This document shows, piece after piece, positions 27,724 through 35,801 of a stretch of 64,000 nt of DNA. Position numbers and translations under genes: made by a program. The stretch comes from Mesorhizobium loti. Its GTDB lineage: Bacteria; Pseudomonadota; Alphaproteobacteria; Rhizobiales; Rhizobiaceae. The stretch's first letter is position 1; each line of letters opens with the position of its first letter. The notes under the pieces are model-generated. The model did not search any database and had not been told where the DNA came from. It saw only the letters and a list, made by a program, of their open reading frames with translations. Location: positions 115,655 through 179,654 of the forward strand of contig NZ_LPWA01000175.1 in NCBI RefSeq assembly GCF_001510895.1. Direction: 5' to 3'.

Positions 27724-29526
27724 CTACTCCGCCGCGCCCTTGAAGGCACTCGCCCCGGTCTCGAACTGTAGCTTGGCGAGCCGCGCGTAGGTGCCGCCCT
27801 TGCCGACAAGGCTCTGATGCGTGCCTTCCTCGACGATGCGCCCCGCTTCCAGGACGAGGATGCGGTCGGCTTTCAGCACCGTCGCCAGCCGGTGCGCGAT
27901 GACGATGGTGGTGCGGCCGCGCATCAGCCGCTCCAGCGCCGTCTGCACCAGCGTCTCGCTTTCGGCGTCGAGCGCCGAGGTCGCCTCGTCGAGCAAGAGG
28001 ATCGGCGCGTCGCGCAGGATGGCGCGGGCGATCGCGATGCGCTGGCGCTGGCCGCCGGACAGCGTCACGCCGCGCTCGCCGACCTGGCTGTCATAGCCCT
28101 TTTCGAGCTTGCCGATGAATTCGTCTGCAAGCGCCGCCTTTGCCGCCGCCTCGATCTCGGCGTCGCTGGCGCCCGGCCGGCCGAAGCCGATATTGTCGCG
28201 GACGCTTGCCGCGAAGACGGTGACGTCCTGCGGCACGATGGCGATGCGCTCGCGGATCGCGGCGGGATCCGCCTCGCGCACGTCGACGCCGTCGATGACG
28301 ATGCGGCCGCTTTCCGGATCGTAGAAGCGCAGGATCAGCGAGAAGACGGTGCTCTTTCCCGCGCCGGAGGGGCCGACGATCGCCACGGTCTCGCCCGGCT
28401 TCACCTGGAAGCTGAGGCCATGCACGGCGGCCCGGTCCGGCCGCGCCGGATAGGAGAAGGAGACGTCGTCGAAGCTGATCGCGCCTTTGGCCTTGGCTGG
28501 CAGCGGCTGCGGATCGACGGGCGGCTGGATGGCAGGCTTCTCGGCCAGGATCTCGGTCAGCCGCTCGGCGGCGCCCGCCGCCTGCGACAGCTCGCTCCAC
28601 ACTTCCGACAGCGCGCCAAGCGCGCCGGCGGCGAATACCGAATAAAGCAGGAACTGGCCGAGCGTGCCGGCCGACATCGTGCCGGCAAGCACGTCGCGCG
28701 AGCCGAACCAGAGCACCGCCACCACCGAGGAAAAGATCATGAAGATTGCGAAGAAGGTGAGGAAGGAGCGGGCAAAGACCGACGTGCGCGCCGCCTCGAA
28801 GGCGGCCTCCACGGCGGCCGAGAAACGGCCCGTGACCAGCTTCTCGTTGGTGAAGGCCTGCAGCGTGCGCACCGCGCCGATCTGCTCGCTGGCATAGGCG
28901 GTGGCCTCCGCCAGCGTGTCCTGCGCCAGGCGCGACTTGCGCCGCACCGAACGGCCGAAGGCGACCAGCGGCAGCACGATCAGCGGAATGGCGGCAATGA
29001 CCAGGCCGGAGAGTTTCGGACTGGTGAAGACCATCATCGCCACGGCACCGAGGCCGAGGATGAGGTTGCGCAGCGCGACCGAAGCGGTAGCGCCGACCGC
29101 CGATTTCACCTGCGTGGTATCGGCGGCAAGCCGCGACACGATCTCGCCCGACTGCGCGCGATCGAAAAACGCCGGCGACAAGGTCGTGACATGGGAGAAA
29201 ACGTCGCGGCGAATTTCGGCGACGACCCGCTCGCCGAGCGTGATGACGAAATAGTAACGGCTGGCGGACGCCGCCGCCAGCAAGGCCGCCATCGCCACCA
29301 GGGCGGCGAAATACTCGGCAATGAAAGTGGCGCCGGACGCCTGGAAGCCGTGATCGATCATGCGTCGCACGGCCATCGGCAGGGCAAGCGTCGTCGCCGC
29401 CGCCACGATCAGCGAGATGATGGCGCCGACAGCCAGCTTCCGGTAACGGGTAATGTACGGAAAAAGGCTTCTGAGCGGTCGAACCGAGCGCCTGCGCTCG
29501 TCTCCACTGACACCGATATCCGCCAT
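27724..29526 (-). CDS. ABC transporter, fused permease and ATPase (MsbA/multidrug exporter type)
   Basis: 600 residues from ATG 29526 (MADIGVSGDERRRSVRPL), with AGAGGAAA upstream; starts at 29532 and 29565 are also possible. Six membrane helices (about 20-310) are followed by the nucleotide-binding domain: Walker A VGPSGAGKST, Q-loop IVPQDVTVFAASV, signature VTLSGGQRQRIAIARA, Walker B LLLDEATSALD and switch His VIAHRLAT. This architecture exports lipids or drugs as a homodimer. The substrate is unknown. It lies upstream of and divergent from rpmE. Confidence 0.93.
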   Translation of the reverse strand: MADIGVSGDERRRSVRPLRSLFPYITRYRKLAVGAIISLIVAAATTLALPMAVRRMIDHGFQASGATFIAEYFAALVAMAALLAAASASRYYFVITLGERVVAEIRRDVFSHVTTLSPAFFDRAQSGEIVSRLAADTTQVKSAVGATASVALRNLILGLGAVAMMVFTSPKLSGLVIAAIPLIVLPLVAFGRSVRRKSRLAQDTLAEATAYASEQIGAVRTLQAFTNEKLVTGRFSAAVEAAFEAARTSVFARSFLTFFAIFMIFSSVVAVLWFGSRDVLAGTMSAGTLGQFLLYSVFAAGALGALSEVWSELSQAAGAAERLTEILAEKPAIQPPVDPQPLPAKAKGAISFDDVSFSYPARPDRAAVHGLSFQVKPGETVAIVGPSGAGKSTVFSLILRFYDPESGRIVIDGVDVREADPAAIRERIAIVPQDVTVFAASVRDNIGFGRPGASDAEIEAAAKAALADEFIGKLEKGYDSQVGERGVTLSGGQRQRIAIARAILRDAPILLLDEATSALDAESETLVQTALERLMRGRTTIVIAHRLATVLKADRILVLEAGRIVEEGTHQSLVGKGGTYARLAKLQFETGASAFKGAAE

Positions 29527-29731
29527 GAGCATTTCCTCTGGCCGCTTGCCGGTAACGCGCTTCAATATGCGCTTGCCGCGGCCTTGTGATTCAATTCCGG
29601 CTGATGTATAGGCTCGCCGACCGTTTTAGAAGCCGTGGCTTTTCATTAGCTGCGGCTTCGAGTTTTAAAAAGGGGCGCATCGACGCAGGCCATGGGCCCG
29701 TCACCAGCGCCGGCAAGCCAGGAACACGACA

Positions 29732-29953
29732 ATGAAGGCTGATATCCATCCCGACTACCACACCATTAAGGTCGTCATGACCGACGGCACCGAGTACCTG
29801 ACCCGCTCCACCTGGGGCAAGGAAGGCGACACGATGAACCTCGACATCGACCCGACCACGCACCCTGCCTGGACCGGCGGCCAGCAGACCCTGCTCGACC
29901 GCGGCGGCCGCCTGTCGAAGTTCAAGAAGCGTTTTGAGGGTTTCGGCCTCTAA
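29732..29953 (+). CDS. rpmE: 50S ribosomal protein L31
   Basis: 73 residues: MKADIHPDYHTIKVVMTDGT, then DPTTHPAWTGGQQTLLDRGG. No cysteines are present, so this is the zinc-independent form usual in rhizobia. L31 bridges the large and small subunits at the central protuberance. It is divergent from the ABC exporter and followed by a strong terminator. Confidence 0.97.
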   Translation: MKADIHPDYHTIKVVMTDGTEYLTRSTWGKEGDTMNLDIDPTTHPAWTGGQQTLLDRGGRLSKFKKRFEGFGL

Positions 29954-29978
29954 GCCGGGTACGCCTTCAGAATTTGAA

Positions 29979-30005
29979 AAACCCGCCCTCGAGGCGGGTT
30001 TTTTT
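29979..30005 (+). terminator. Rho-independent terminator of rpmE
   Basis: Stem ACCCGCC (29981-29987) pairs with GGCGGGT (29993-29999) around a 5-nt loop, followed by a run of six or more T residues. It lies 26 bp after the rpmE stop and is a textbook intrinsic terminator. Confidence 0.92.
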
Positions 30006-30017
30006 GTTGGCCAGTTC

Positions 30018-30255
30018 CCTTCTCCCCGTCACTATACGGGGGAGAAGGTGCCGGCAGGCGGATGAGGGCAGCGCCAGCATCGGCAAATTGGTCATTGGCA
30101 AATGGAGCCCGTTTGAGAAGCTTGGTGACGGTGCACCTTTTCGCGATGGTACACTTGCAGCGATAAAGCGGCCGTCAAATATCATAGGCCCGCGCTGCCC
30201 CTCACCTGCCTGCCGGCATCCTCTCCCCGTATAGTGACGGGGAGAGGGGCGCTCC
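30018..30255. repeat. Large palindromic repeat, family C, copy 1
   Basis: Left arm CTTCTCCCCGTCACTATACG with GGAGAAGGTGCCGGCAGGCG (about 30020-30070) is the inverse of a right arm at about 30192-30250. The arms are separated by about 120 bp that carry no recognisable gene. A related element at 56298-56456 shares the GGAGAAG-GTGCC-GCAGG-GAGGGGC pattern. These are dispersed rhizobial REP-type units. This one lies between rpmE and the TetR gene. Confidence 0.75.
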
Positions 30256-30310
30256 CGCTGACGGTTTCGCAAATCGCCGACGCTGCGGGACCACCAAGGT
30301 CAGGTCATCT

Positions 30311-30949
30311 CTACTCAGCCAGCAGTTCCCTCAGCGCCATGCGCTTGTAGGCGGCGACCAGCCTGTCGCCTTCCTCACGGTCGACGGAGATCGCCAGCCG
30401 CACGGCGGCCTCGCCCATCTGCCAGACGAGGAACGCCGTCGTCTCCAACGCCATCGGATCGACGCCGGGGCGCAGCCGCTTCAGTACCGCGACGAGAAAC
30501 TCCGCATTCGCCCGGCTGTCGGCGAGTTCGAGCTCGCGCAGCGCCTTATCCGCCTGCGTGCCCGACCAGATGTCGCGCATCACCGGCTCGGCGAGGAACA
30601 GCCGATAGTAGATGTCGACCAGCTCCGAAAAAGCCTGCTTCAGACCCTCGGCGTCGCCGACATCCTTCAGCGCCGCCGAAATGCAGGCCTGGCTTTCGGC
30701 GGTGTAGCGCTCGGCCAGCGCCCAGACGATAGCCCGCTTGTCCGGAAAAAACTGGTAGAGCGAGCCGATCGACACCCCTGCCCGCTCCGCCACCTCGCCC
30801 ATGCGCATGGCGTCGCTGCCCTGCTCGGCAATCAGCGCCGAGGCGGCGGAAAGCATGCGCTCGACCCGCTCGCGGCTGCGTTGCTGCGTCGGCGCCCGCC
30901 GCGGTGAAGCAATGGCCTGATCGGCCTTCGCTGCGCCTCTTTCTTCCAT
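30311..30949 (-). CDS. TetR/AcrR family transcriptional regulator
   Basis: 212 residues. The HTH is at about 20-65 (RSRERVERMLSAASALIAEQ, then GEVAERAGVSIGSLYQFFPD). The C-terminal domain is helical and ligand-binding. It is divergently transcribed from the NmrA-type gene, and a perfect inverted repeat in the 112-bp gap is the likely operator. It probably represses itself and the NmrA-DUF1772 pair until an inducer binds. Confidence 0.9.
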   Translation of the reverse strand: MEERGAAKADQAIASPRRAPTQQRSRERVERMLSAASALIAEQGSDAMRMGEVAERAGVSIGSLYQFFPDKRAIVWALAERYTAESQACISAALKDVGDAEGLKQAFSELVDIYYRLFLAEPVMRDIWSGTQADKALRELELADSRANAEFLVAVLKRLRPGVDPMALETTAFLVWQMGEAAVRLAISVDREEGDRLVAAYKRMALRELLAE

Positions 30950-30983
30950 GGCTCTCTCCGGGGACGATTTTTCGAAGACTGGC

Positions 30984-31042
30984 TTGACTCATAAAATACG
31001 AGGGTTTATCACGTTTTGCAAATATGAGGATTTCTCATATTT
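30984..31042 (+). promoter_or_regulatory. Promoter and TetR-type operator for the NmrA/DUF1772 operon
   Basis: TTGACT (30984-30989) and TATCAC (31007-31012), 17 bp apart, form a plausible promoter reading right. The perfect inverted repeat AAATATGAG (31020-31028) / CTCATATTT (31034-31042), with a 5-bp spacer, covers the likely transcription start. A second partial site (AAATACGAG at about 30994) overlaps the spacer. This fits control by the divergent TetR protein. Confidence 0.6.
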
Positions 31043-31061
31043 TGAAAACGAGGAGATCGAG

Positions 31062-31895
31062 ATGACTGACACGACGCAGAAACCGGTTTTGATCCTGGGC
31101 GGCACCGGCAAGACCGGCCGGCGCCTCGCCGAGCGACTAACCGCCAAAGAAATCCCAGTGCGGATCGGCTCGCGCACCGGCACCCCGCCCTTCGACTGGC
31201 AGGACAAGGGAACATGGGGACCGGCCCTCGAAGGCGCCGGCACCGTCTACATCAGCTACTATCCCGACATCGCCGTGCCGGGCGCCGCCGAAACTGTCGA
31301 GGCATTTGCCAGGCTTGCCGTCGAGCGCGGCATCAAAAGGCTGGTGCTGCTTTCCGGCCGCGGCGAGACCGAGGCGCAGCGTGCCGAGGAGATGGTTAAG
31401 GCTTCCGGTGCCGACTGGACGATCCTGCGCTGCGCCTGGTTTGCGCAGAATTTCAGCGAAGGCTTCCTCATCGAGTCCATTCTCGAGGGCGAGGTCGCCC
31501 TGCCGGTCGGCAATGTCGGCGAACCCTTCGTCGATGCCGACGACATCGCCAACGTCGCCGAAGCCGTGCTGACGCAACCCGGCCATGTCGGCCAGCTCTA
31601 TGAGCTCACCGGACCGCGGCTGCTGAGCTTCGCCGAGGCCGTCGCCGAGATCGGCAAGGCCGCTGGACGCGACATCCGCTACCGGCAGATCTCACATGCC
31701 GAATTCACCGAAGCCATGGCTGCGCACAACCTGCCGCCGGAATTCGCCTGGCTGCTCAACGAGCTGTTCACCGAAGTGCTCGACGGCCGCAACGAGACGC
31801 TGACCGATGGCGTCCAGCGCGCGCTCGGCCGCCAGCCGAAGGACTTCTCCGCCTACGCAACCGAAACCGCCGCAAGCCGAATCTGGAGTAACTGA
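31062..31895 (+). CDS. NmrA/SDR-type NAD(P)-binding protein
   Basis: 277 residues from ATG 31062 (MTDTTQKPVLILGGTGKTGR), with CGAGGAG upstream. The GGTGKTG nucleotide-binding motif is that of atypical SDRs of the NmrA/NAD(P)H-binding group. The Tyr-x-x-x-Lys pair of classical SDRs is not obvious, so it may be a redox sensor or an azoreductase/quinone-reductase-like enzyme. It overlaps no gene but is followed one base later by the DUF1772 gene. Control by the divergent TetR is likely. Confidence 0.85.
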   Translation: MTDTTQKPVLILGGTGKTGRRLAERLTAKEIPVRIGSRTGTPPFDWQDKGTWGPALEGAGTVYISYYPDIAVPGAAETVEAFARLAVERGIKRLVLLSGRGETEAQRAEEMVKASGADWTILRCAWFAQNFSEGFLIESILEGEVALPVGNVGEPFVDADDIANVAEAVLTQPGHVGQLYELTGPRLLSFAEAVAEIGKAAGRDIRYRQISHAEFTEAMAAHNLPPEFAWLLNELFTEVLDGRNETLTDGVQRALGRQPKDFSAYATETAASRIWSN

Positions 31896-31896
31896 G

Positions 31897-32373
31897 ATGA
31901 TGAAACTTCTTCCCACCCTCACCTTCATAGCCGCGATCGGCTCCGGCGTTGTCGGCGGCGTCTTCTTCGCCTTCTCGAATTTCGTCATGGCGGCCCTTGC
32001 CCGGCTGCCCGTCCCAAGCGGCATCGCCGCGATGAATTCGATCAACATCACGGTGATCACCCCAACCTTCATGACCGCTCTTTTCGGCACCGGCCTCATC
32101 TGCCTCGTGCTGATTGCCGCCGTTCTTCTGGGCTGGAGCCAGTCAGGCTCATACTGGCTGCTCGCCGGCGCCGTGATCTATTTCGTCGGCAATCCGATCG
32201 TGACCATGGTCTTCAACGTGCCGCTCAACGACGCACTCGCCGCCGTCGATCCTGCGAGCGCCAACGGCGCCGCCGTGTGGGCGAACCATCTGAGCCAGTG
32301 GGTAATGTGGAATCACGTCCGCACCGTCACCGCCATCGTGGCGATGGCCTGCTTCATGATGGCATTGATCTGA
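31897..32373 (+). CDS. DUF1772 (anthrone-oxygenase-like) membrane protein
   Basis: 158 residues from ATG 31897, one base after the NmrA stop, with GGAG upstream. Four membrane helices are seen (MMKLLPTLTFIAAIGSGVVG, MTALFGTGLICLVLIAAVLL, then two more). FNVPLNDALAAVDP and WNHVRTVTAIVA match the DUF1772 family, related to fungal anthrone oxygenases. Together with the NmrA protein it forms a TetR-controlled pair that may act on a quinone-like or polyketide-like compound. That role is inference. Confidence 0.85.
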   Translation: MMKLLPTLTFIAAIGSGVVGGVFFAFSNFVMAALARLPVPSGIAAMNSINITVITPTFMTALFGTGLICLVLIAAVLLGWSQSGSYWLLAGAVIYFVGNPIVTMVFNVPLNDALAAVDPASANGAAVWANHLSQWVMWNHVRTVTAIVAMACFMMALI

Positions 32374-32397
32374 AGTCAGCAGCCCGCGAATGCAAAA

Positions 32398-32418
32398 GAC
32401 CCCGCCTCAGGCGGGGTC
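32398..32418. terminator. Bidirectional hairpin between convergent genes
   Basis: Perfect palindrome GACCCCGCC-TCA-GGCGGGGTC. It lies between the DUF1772 and Rdx genes and overlaps the last codons of the Rdx gene, so it probably ends transcription from both sides. Confidence 0.65.
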
Positions 32419-32712
32419 TGTCTTCTTGTGCGTTTTGCGGTCGGCATGCCCGAGGTCGCGGTCCGGATCGATGACGTCGCGCACCAGTTGCTTGAGTTTC
32501 GCCGCGTCCGGAAAACCGCCGTCGCGCTTGCGCTCCCAGACAAGCACATCATTGCAGGAAATGGTGAAGATGCCTCCGGTTCCCGGCACCAGCGTCACCT
32601 CGCCGAGATCGGTGCCGAAGGTCGAGAGCAGCTCCTGCGCCATCCAGCCGGCACGCAACAGCCATTGGCATTGCGTGCAGTAGGTAATGCGGATGGTCGG
32701 CTTCTCACTCAT
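32407..32712 (-). CDS. SelT/SelW/SelH-family (Rdx) protein
   Basis: 101 residues. ITYCTQCQWLLRAGWMAQEL carries the CxxC redox motif (Cys12, Cys15); in animal relatives one Cys is selenocysteine. EVTLVPGTGGIFTISCNDVL and the thioredoxin-like fold follow. It is thought to be a thiol-disulfide redox protein; its bacterial partner is unknown. The C-terminus (KTHKKTDPA) overlaps a hairpin terminator. Confidence 0.88.
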   Translation of the reverse strand: MSEKPTIRITYCTQCQWLLRAGWMAQELLSTFGTDLGEVTLVPGTGGIFTISCNDVLVWERKRDGGFPDAAKLKQLVRDVIDPDRDLGHADRKTHKKTDPA

Positions 32713-32760
32713 GCAGGATTGGGCTCATATCGGATTGAGCTATGCTCATATCCTAACCGA

Positions 32761-33510
32761 TCAGGCCGCGCTGAGCTTGGCCATCGTCTCGTCGTCGACC
32801 TCGAAATTGGCGTAGACGCTTTGCACGTCGTCATCGTCCTCGAGGGTGGCAACCAGCTTCATCAGCGACTGCGCCCGCTCTTCGTCGACCGGGACGTTGT
32901 TCTGCGGCCGCCAGATCGGCTTCACCGATTCCGCCTCGCCGAGCGCGGCTTCCAGCGACTTCGACACTTCGCCGAGATTTTCGAAGCTGCAATAGATGGT
33001 GTGGCCTTCCTCGTCCGACTCGACGTCGTCTGCTCCGGCCTCGATCGCGGCTTCCATCACCTTGTCGGCGCTGCCGGCCGCAGCCGGGTAGTAGATCTCG
33101 CCGATGCGGTCCCACATGAAGGACACCGAGCCGGTCTCGCCGAGCGCCCCGCCGGCCTTGGTGAAGGCGGCGCGCACATTGGACGCCGAGCGGTTGCGGT
33201 TGTCGGTCAGCACCTCGACGATCAGCGCCACGCCGCCCGGGCCGTAACCTTCGTAACGCACCGCCTCGTAGTTCTCGCCGTCGCCGGCGGACGCCTTGTT
33301 GATGGCGCGCTGGATGTTGTCCTTCGGCATCGAGACGGCCTTGGCGTTCTGCACCGCAAGGCGCAGCCGCGGGTTCATCGCCGGGTCCGGCGTGCCGGTC
33401 TTGGCGGCGACGGTGATCTCGCGCGCCAACTTGGAAAACATTTTCGACCGCACCGCGTCCTGGCGGCCCTTGCGGTGCATGATGTTCTTGAACTGTGAAT
33501 GGCCAGCCAT
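32761..33510 (-). CDS. yebC: YebC/PmpR family transcription/translation regulator
   Basis: 249 residues from ATG 33510 (MAGHSQFKNIMHRKGRQDAV), the invariant YebC start; the open frame extends further upstream without homology. NPRLRLAVQNAKAVSMPKDN and YEGYGPGGVALIVEVLTDN are family signatures. YebC proteins bind DNA or ribosomes; recent work links some to polyproline stalling relief. In many rhizobia yebC is next to ruvC, but here it is about 18 kb away. Confidence 0.95.
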   Translation of the reverse strand: MAGHSQFKNIMHRKGRQDAVRSKMFSKLAREITVAAKTGTPDPAMNPRLRLAVQNAKAVSMPKDNIQRAINKASAGDGENYEAVRYEGYGPGGVALIVEVLTDNRNRSASNVRAAFTKAGGALGETGSVSFMWDRIGEIYYPAAAGSADKVMEAAIEAGADDVESDEEGHTIYCSFENLGEVSKSLEAALGEAESVKPIWRPQNNVPVDEERAQSLMKLVATLEDDDDVQSVYANFEVDDETMAKLSAA

Positions 33511-33734
33511 GGCACCCCTGTCGTGTTCGGCTAGAGCATCCCGAAGCGAGGTGCCATCACCTCGCATCTCGCAAAATGCTCGAATTCAAAATTTCAGAAC
33601 GCTGCAAGCATGCCTGCGAAGGCATGCGGCGTCTCTGTCGGAATGGCCGGCTTATAGATAAATCGGCTCAATTCGTCCAGCCGGACCATCGAGCCGGCCG
33701 CGAAGTGAGCCGGGCAATGCCGGCGAGAGCTGCG
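33511..33734. other. Intergenic region with small palindromes
   Basis: 224 bp between yebC and arsR-like. It holds the hairpin GCGAGGTG-CCAT-CACCTCGC (about 33546-33565), the related TTTTGC...GCTC block, and GCATGCCTGCGAAGGCATGC (33607-33626), which also folds back. No gene seen. It resembles degraded RIME-type repeat material. Confidence 0.45.
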
Positions 33735-34058
33735 TCAGCCCTCCAGGTCCGACCTGAGCTGGTCGAGGATGCTGATGGCGTGGCCAGCATACTGGCTGAT
33801 CCAGCGGTCGTGGATCTGCTTGATCGGCAGCGCGTTGAGATGGTTCCAGCGCTCGCGCCCCTCGCGCCTTGCGACGACCAGGTCGGCCTCCTCGAGCACT
33901 TTGAGATGCATCATCACCGTGCAGCGGTCCATGTCCGGGAAAGCCTCGCAGAGCGCGCCGGTGGTTTGCGGCTGATCCTTCAGCCGGTCCAGCAATTCGC
34001 GCCGGCGCGGATGCGCCAAGGCCTTGAAAACATGATCGTCCGAGGTTTGAGTTGACAT
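33735..34058 (-). CDS. ArsR family transcriptional regulator
   Basis: 107 residues. A winged HTH (HVFKALAHPRRRELLDRLKD, then DRCTVMMHLKVLEEADLVVA) fills the protein. It lacks an obvious metal-binding Cys pair, like the ArsR members that pair with SRPBCC/AHSA1 genes. Its start codon overlaps a perfect palindrome, so binding would block its own translation start and the divergent SRPBCC gene's promoter. Confidence 0.9.
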   Translation of the reverse strand: MSTQTSDDHVFKALAHPRRRELLDRLKDQPQTTGALCEAFPDMDRCTVMMHLKVLEEADLVVARREGRERWNHLNALPIKQIHDRWISQYAGHAISILDQLRSDLEG

Positions 34059-34076
34059 GTTATATTTCTATAACAT
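34057..34076. promoter_or_regulatory. ArsR-type operator palindrome
   Basis: ATGTTATA-TTTC-TATAACAT is a perfect 8-bp inverted repeat in the 51 bp between the divergent arsR-like and SRPBCC genes. It overlaps the regulator's start codon. The imperfect TATA content also suits promoters in both directions. Confidence 0.65.
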
Positions 34077-34109
34077 ATCGTTCTGGTGAGCAAGGAAGGA
34101 GCTGTGGAT

Positions 34110-34592
34110 ATGTCTCTTGGATTCAGGATTTCCGGACGCATCGGCAAGCCGGTCGCCGAGGTCTTCGACGCTGTGGTCAATCCGACGAAGCTCAGCGGCT
34201 ACTTCACCACCATTGGTGGCGCCTCAGCGCCGCTGGCGGCCGGCACCACCGTGACCTGGTGGAAAACCGTACCTGTGGAAGTCGACGAGGTGACCAAGGA
34301 CAAGCGCATCGTGCTGCGCTGGGATGCGACCGACGCCGAAGGCAAGCCGGCCTACAAGACCCGCATCGAAATGAATTTCGAGCCGTTGGATGACGGCGGC
34401 ACCTTCGTTACCATCGCCGAGGAAGGCTGGCGCGAGGGCGAGGTCGGGCTGAAGAAATCCTACCTCAATTGCGAAGGCTGGTCGCAGATGCTGGCCTGCA
34501 TGAAGGCCTATCTCGAATACGGCATCAATCTGCGCGACGGCTACTATCGCAGCGAGCTGCGGGGCGAGCCGGCCAACGAAACTAACATCTGA
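34110..34592 (+). CDS. SRPBCC/AHSA1 domain protein (first copy)
   Basis: 160 residues from ATG 34110 (MSLGFRISGRIGKPVAEVFD), preceded by AAGGAAGGAG; a GTG at 34086 would add 8 residues. AEVFDAVVNPTKLSGYFTTIGG and ITIAEEGW-type strands match the activator-of-Hsp90 homologue (START-like) fold, which binds hydrophobic ligands. It is divergent from and probably repressed by the ArsR protein. Two further small genes follow in line (VOC and a second SRPBCC). Confidence 0.85.
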   Translation: MSLGFRISGRIGKPVAEVFDAVVNPTKLSGYFTTIGGASAPLAAGTTVTWWKTVPVEVDEVTKDKRIVLRWDATDAEGKPAYKTRIEMNFEPLDDGGTFVTIAEEGWREGEVGLKKSYLNCEGWSQMLACMKAYLEYGINLRDGYYRSELRGEPANETNI

Positions 34593-34608
34593 GTGAAGGG
34601 AGCCTGTC

Positions 34609-34998
34609 GTGAAGGTAACGCCGTTCCTGATGTTCGAAGGGCGGGCCGAGGAGGCCATGACCTTCTATTGCGAGACCATCCCGGAGAGCCGCGTCCTCGA
34701 CGTCACGCGCTATGCTGCGGGCGAGGACGGGCCTGAAGGGACTGTCAAGCTGGCTCGCGCCTCGATCGGCGGCACGGAGCTGACGTTCTTCAACAGCCCA
34801 GTACATCACGCCTTCACCTTCACGCCGTCGGTCTCGCTCCTCGTCGACTGTTCGTCCGAGGAGGAACTGGGGCGTATCGTCGAGGCGCTGGCGAAGGACG
34901 GCGCGTTTCTGATGCCGACCGGCAGTTACGGCTTCAGCCGCCGTTTTGCCTGGCTCAACGATCGATTCGGCGTTTCCTGGCAGATCAATCTGCCCTGA
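34609..34998 (+). CDS. VOC family protein (PhnB-like)
   Basis: 129 residues from GTG 34609. MKVTPFLMFEGRAEEAMTFY and SYGFSRRFAWLNDRFGVSWQ are typical of the PhnB/3-demethylubiquinone-methyltransferase-like group of the glyoxalase/vicinal-oxygen-chelate fold. Enzymatic activity is not established. It lies 16 bp after the first SRPBCC gene and 16 bp before the second, so all three are probably one ArsR-controlled operon. Confidence 0.88.
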   Translation: MKVTPFLMFEGRAEEAMTFYCETIPESRVLDVTRYAAGEDGPEGTVKLARASIGGTELTFFNSPVHHAFTFTPSVSLLVDCSSEEELGRIVEALAKDGAFLMPTGSYGFSRRFAWLNDRFGVSWQINLP

Positions 34999-35014
34999 CG
35001 AACAGGAGGAAATC

Positions 35015-35483
35015 GTGGAACTCAAAGAAGCCCCCACCGCCGAAACCGCCATGCTGATCCGCAGACCGATCGCCGAAGTCTTCGAGGCGATTGTCGATCC
35101 GGCGGTTACCACGAAGTTCTGGTTCACGCATTCCAGCGGCCGGCTCGACGAGGGCAAGCCGGTTCAGTGGGAGTGGCGGGATGTATGGCGTCTCGACCAA
35201 GGTCGAGGTCAGCGAGATCGTCCCCAACCAAAAGATCGTCATGCAGTGGAGCGACCCGCCGACCACCGTCGTCTGGATCTTCACCGAAATGCCCGGCGGT
35301 GCGACCTTCCTCGAAGTCCGCAATTTCGGTTTTGCCGGCAGCGGCGACGAGCAGGTCAAGCAGGCAATCGACACGACCGGCGGCTTCTCGCTGGTGCTCG
35401 CCGGCGCCAAGGCGTGGCTGGAACAGGGCCTGACGCTCGGCCTGATCGGCGACCGTCACCCCAAGGGCATTCCGGCTGAATAG
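35015..35483 (+). CDS. SRPBCC/AHSA1 domain protein (second copy; frameshifted in this sequence)
   Basis: GTG start at 35015 with AGGAGG upstream. It reads VELKEAPTAETAMLIRRPIA to WEWRD, then loses frame. Removing one G from the GGG at 35178-35180 gives WEWRMYGVSTKVEVSEIVPN and a full domain to 35483 (155 residues, typical length). It is the only insertion among the window's indels. It is paralogous in fold to the gene at 34110 but not close in sequence. It is the last member of the ArsR-SRPBCC-VOC operon. Confidence 0.8.
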
Positions 35484-35514
35484 TTCTTCTGTAGTCAGAG
35501 ACGTCGACGGGACA

Positions 35515-35675
35515 GCGCCCCCCTCTGTCCTGCCGGACATCTCCCCCACTTGGGGGAGATCACCCATCACCTCCGCTTTCGCCAATCGCCGCTGAAAGGC
35601 GGGCAGGAGCGCGAAGCTGCCAATCTCCCCCCTCGTGGGGGAGATGTCCGGCAGGACAGAGGGGGGGGCGCGAAG
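35515..35675. repeat. Large palindromic repeat, family D, copy 1
   Basis: The left arm CCCCTCTGTCCTGCCGGACA with CTCCCCCACTTGGGGGAGAT is the inverse of the right arm (ATCTCCCCCCTCGTGGGGGAGA, then TGTCCGGCAGGACAGAGGGG). The arms are separated by about 75 bp. A second copy is at 62690-62858. It ends inside the 3' part of a small antitoxin-like gene. Confidence 0.8.
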
Positions 35676-35790
35676 GATCGCCAAGGGGGATCGCTTCTGG
35701 AATGTCGGCAGTATCAATTTCGCTGTCAGGCAAATCGGCGAGCTTGGCGAGCTGGTCTCGTTGCTCCCGTGTAAGATTCTGCTTGGTCAT
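35560..35790 (-). pseudogene. BrnA-like antitoxin fragment, truncated by a palindromic repeat
   Basis: From ATG 35790 the first 40 residues (MTKQNLTREQRDQLAKLADL, then PDSEIDTADIPE) resemble BrnA-type or related small antitoxins, whose members carry L-P-D-x-x-I-D-T-S-D-I-P-E. From about 35675 on the frame runs into the family D repeat and encodes nonsense (PPLCPAGHLPHEGGDWQ), losing the DNA-binding part. No toxin partner is adjacent. It is probably a decayed antitoxin remnant. Confidence 0.5.
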
Positions 35791-35801
35791 GCCGTATCGG
35801 C

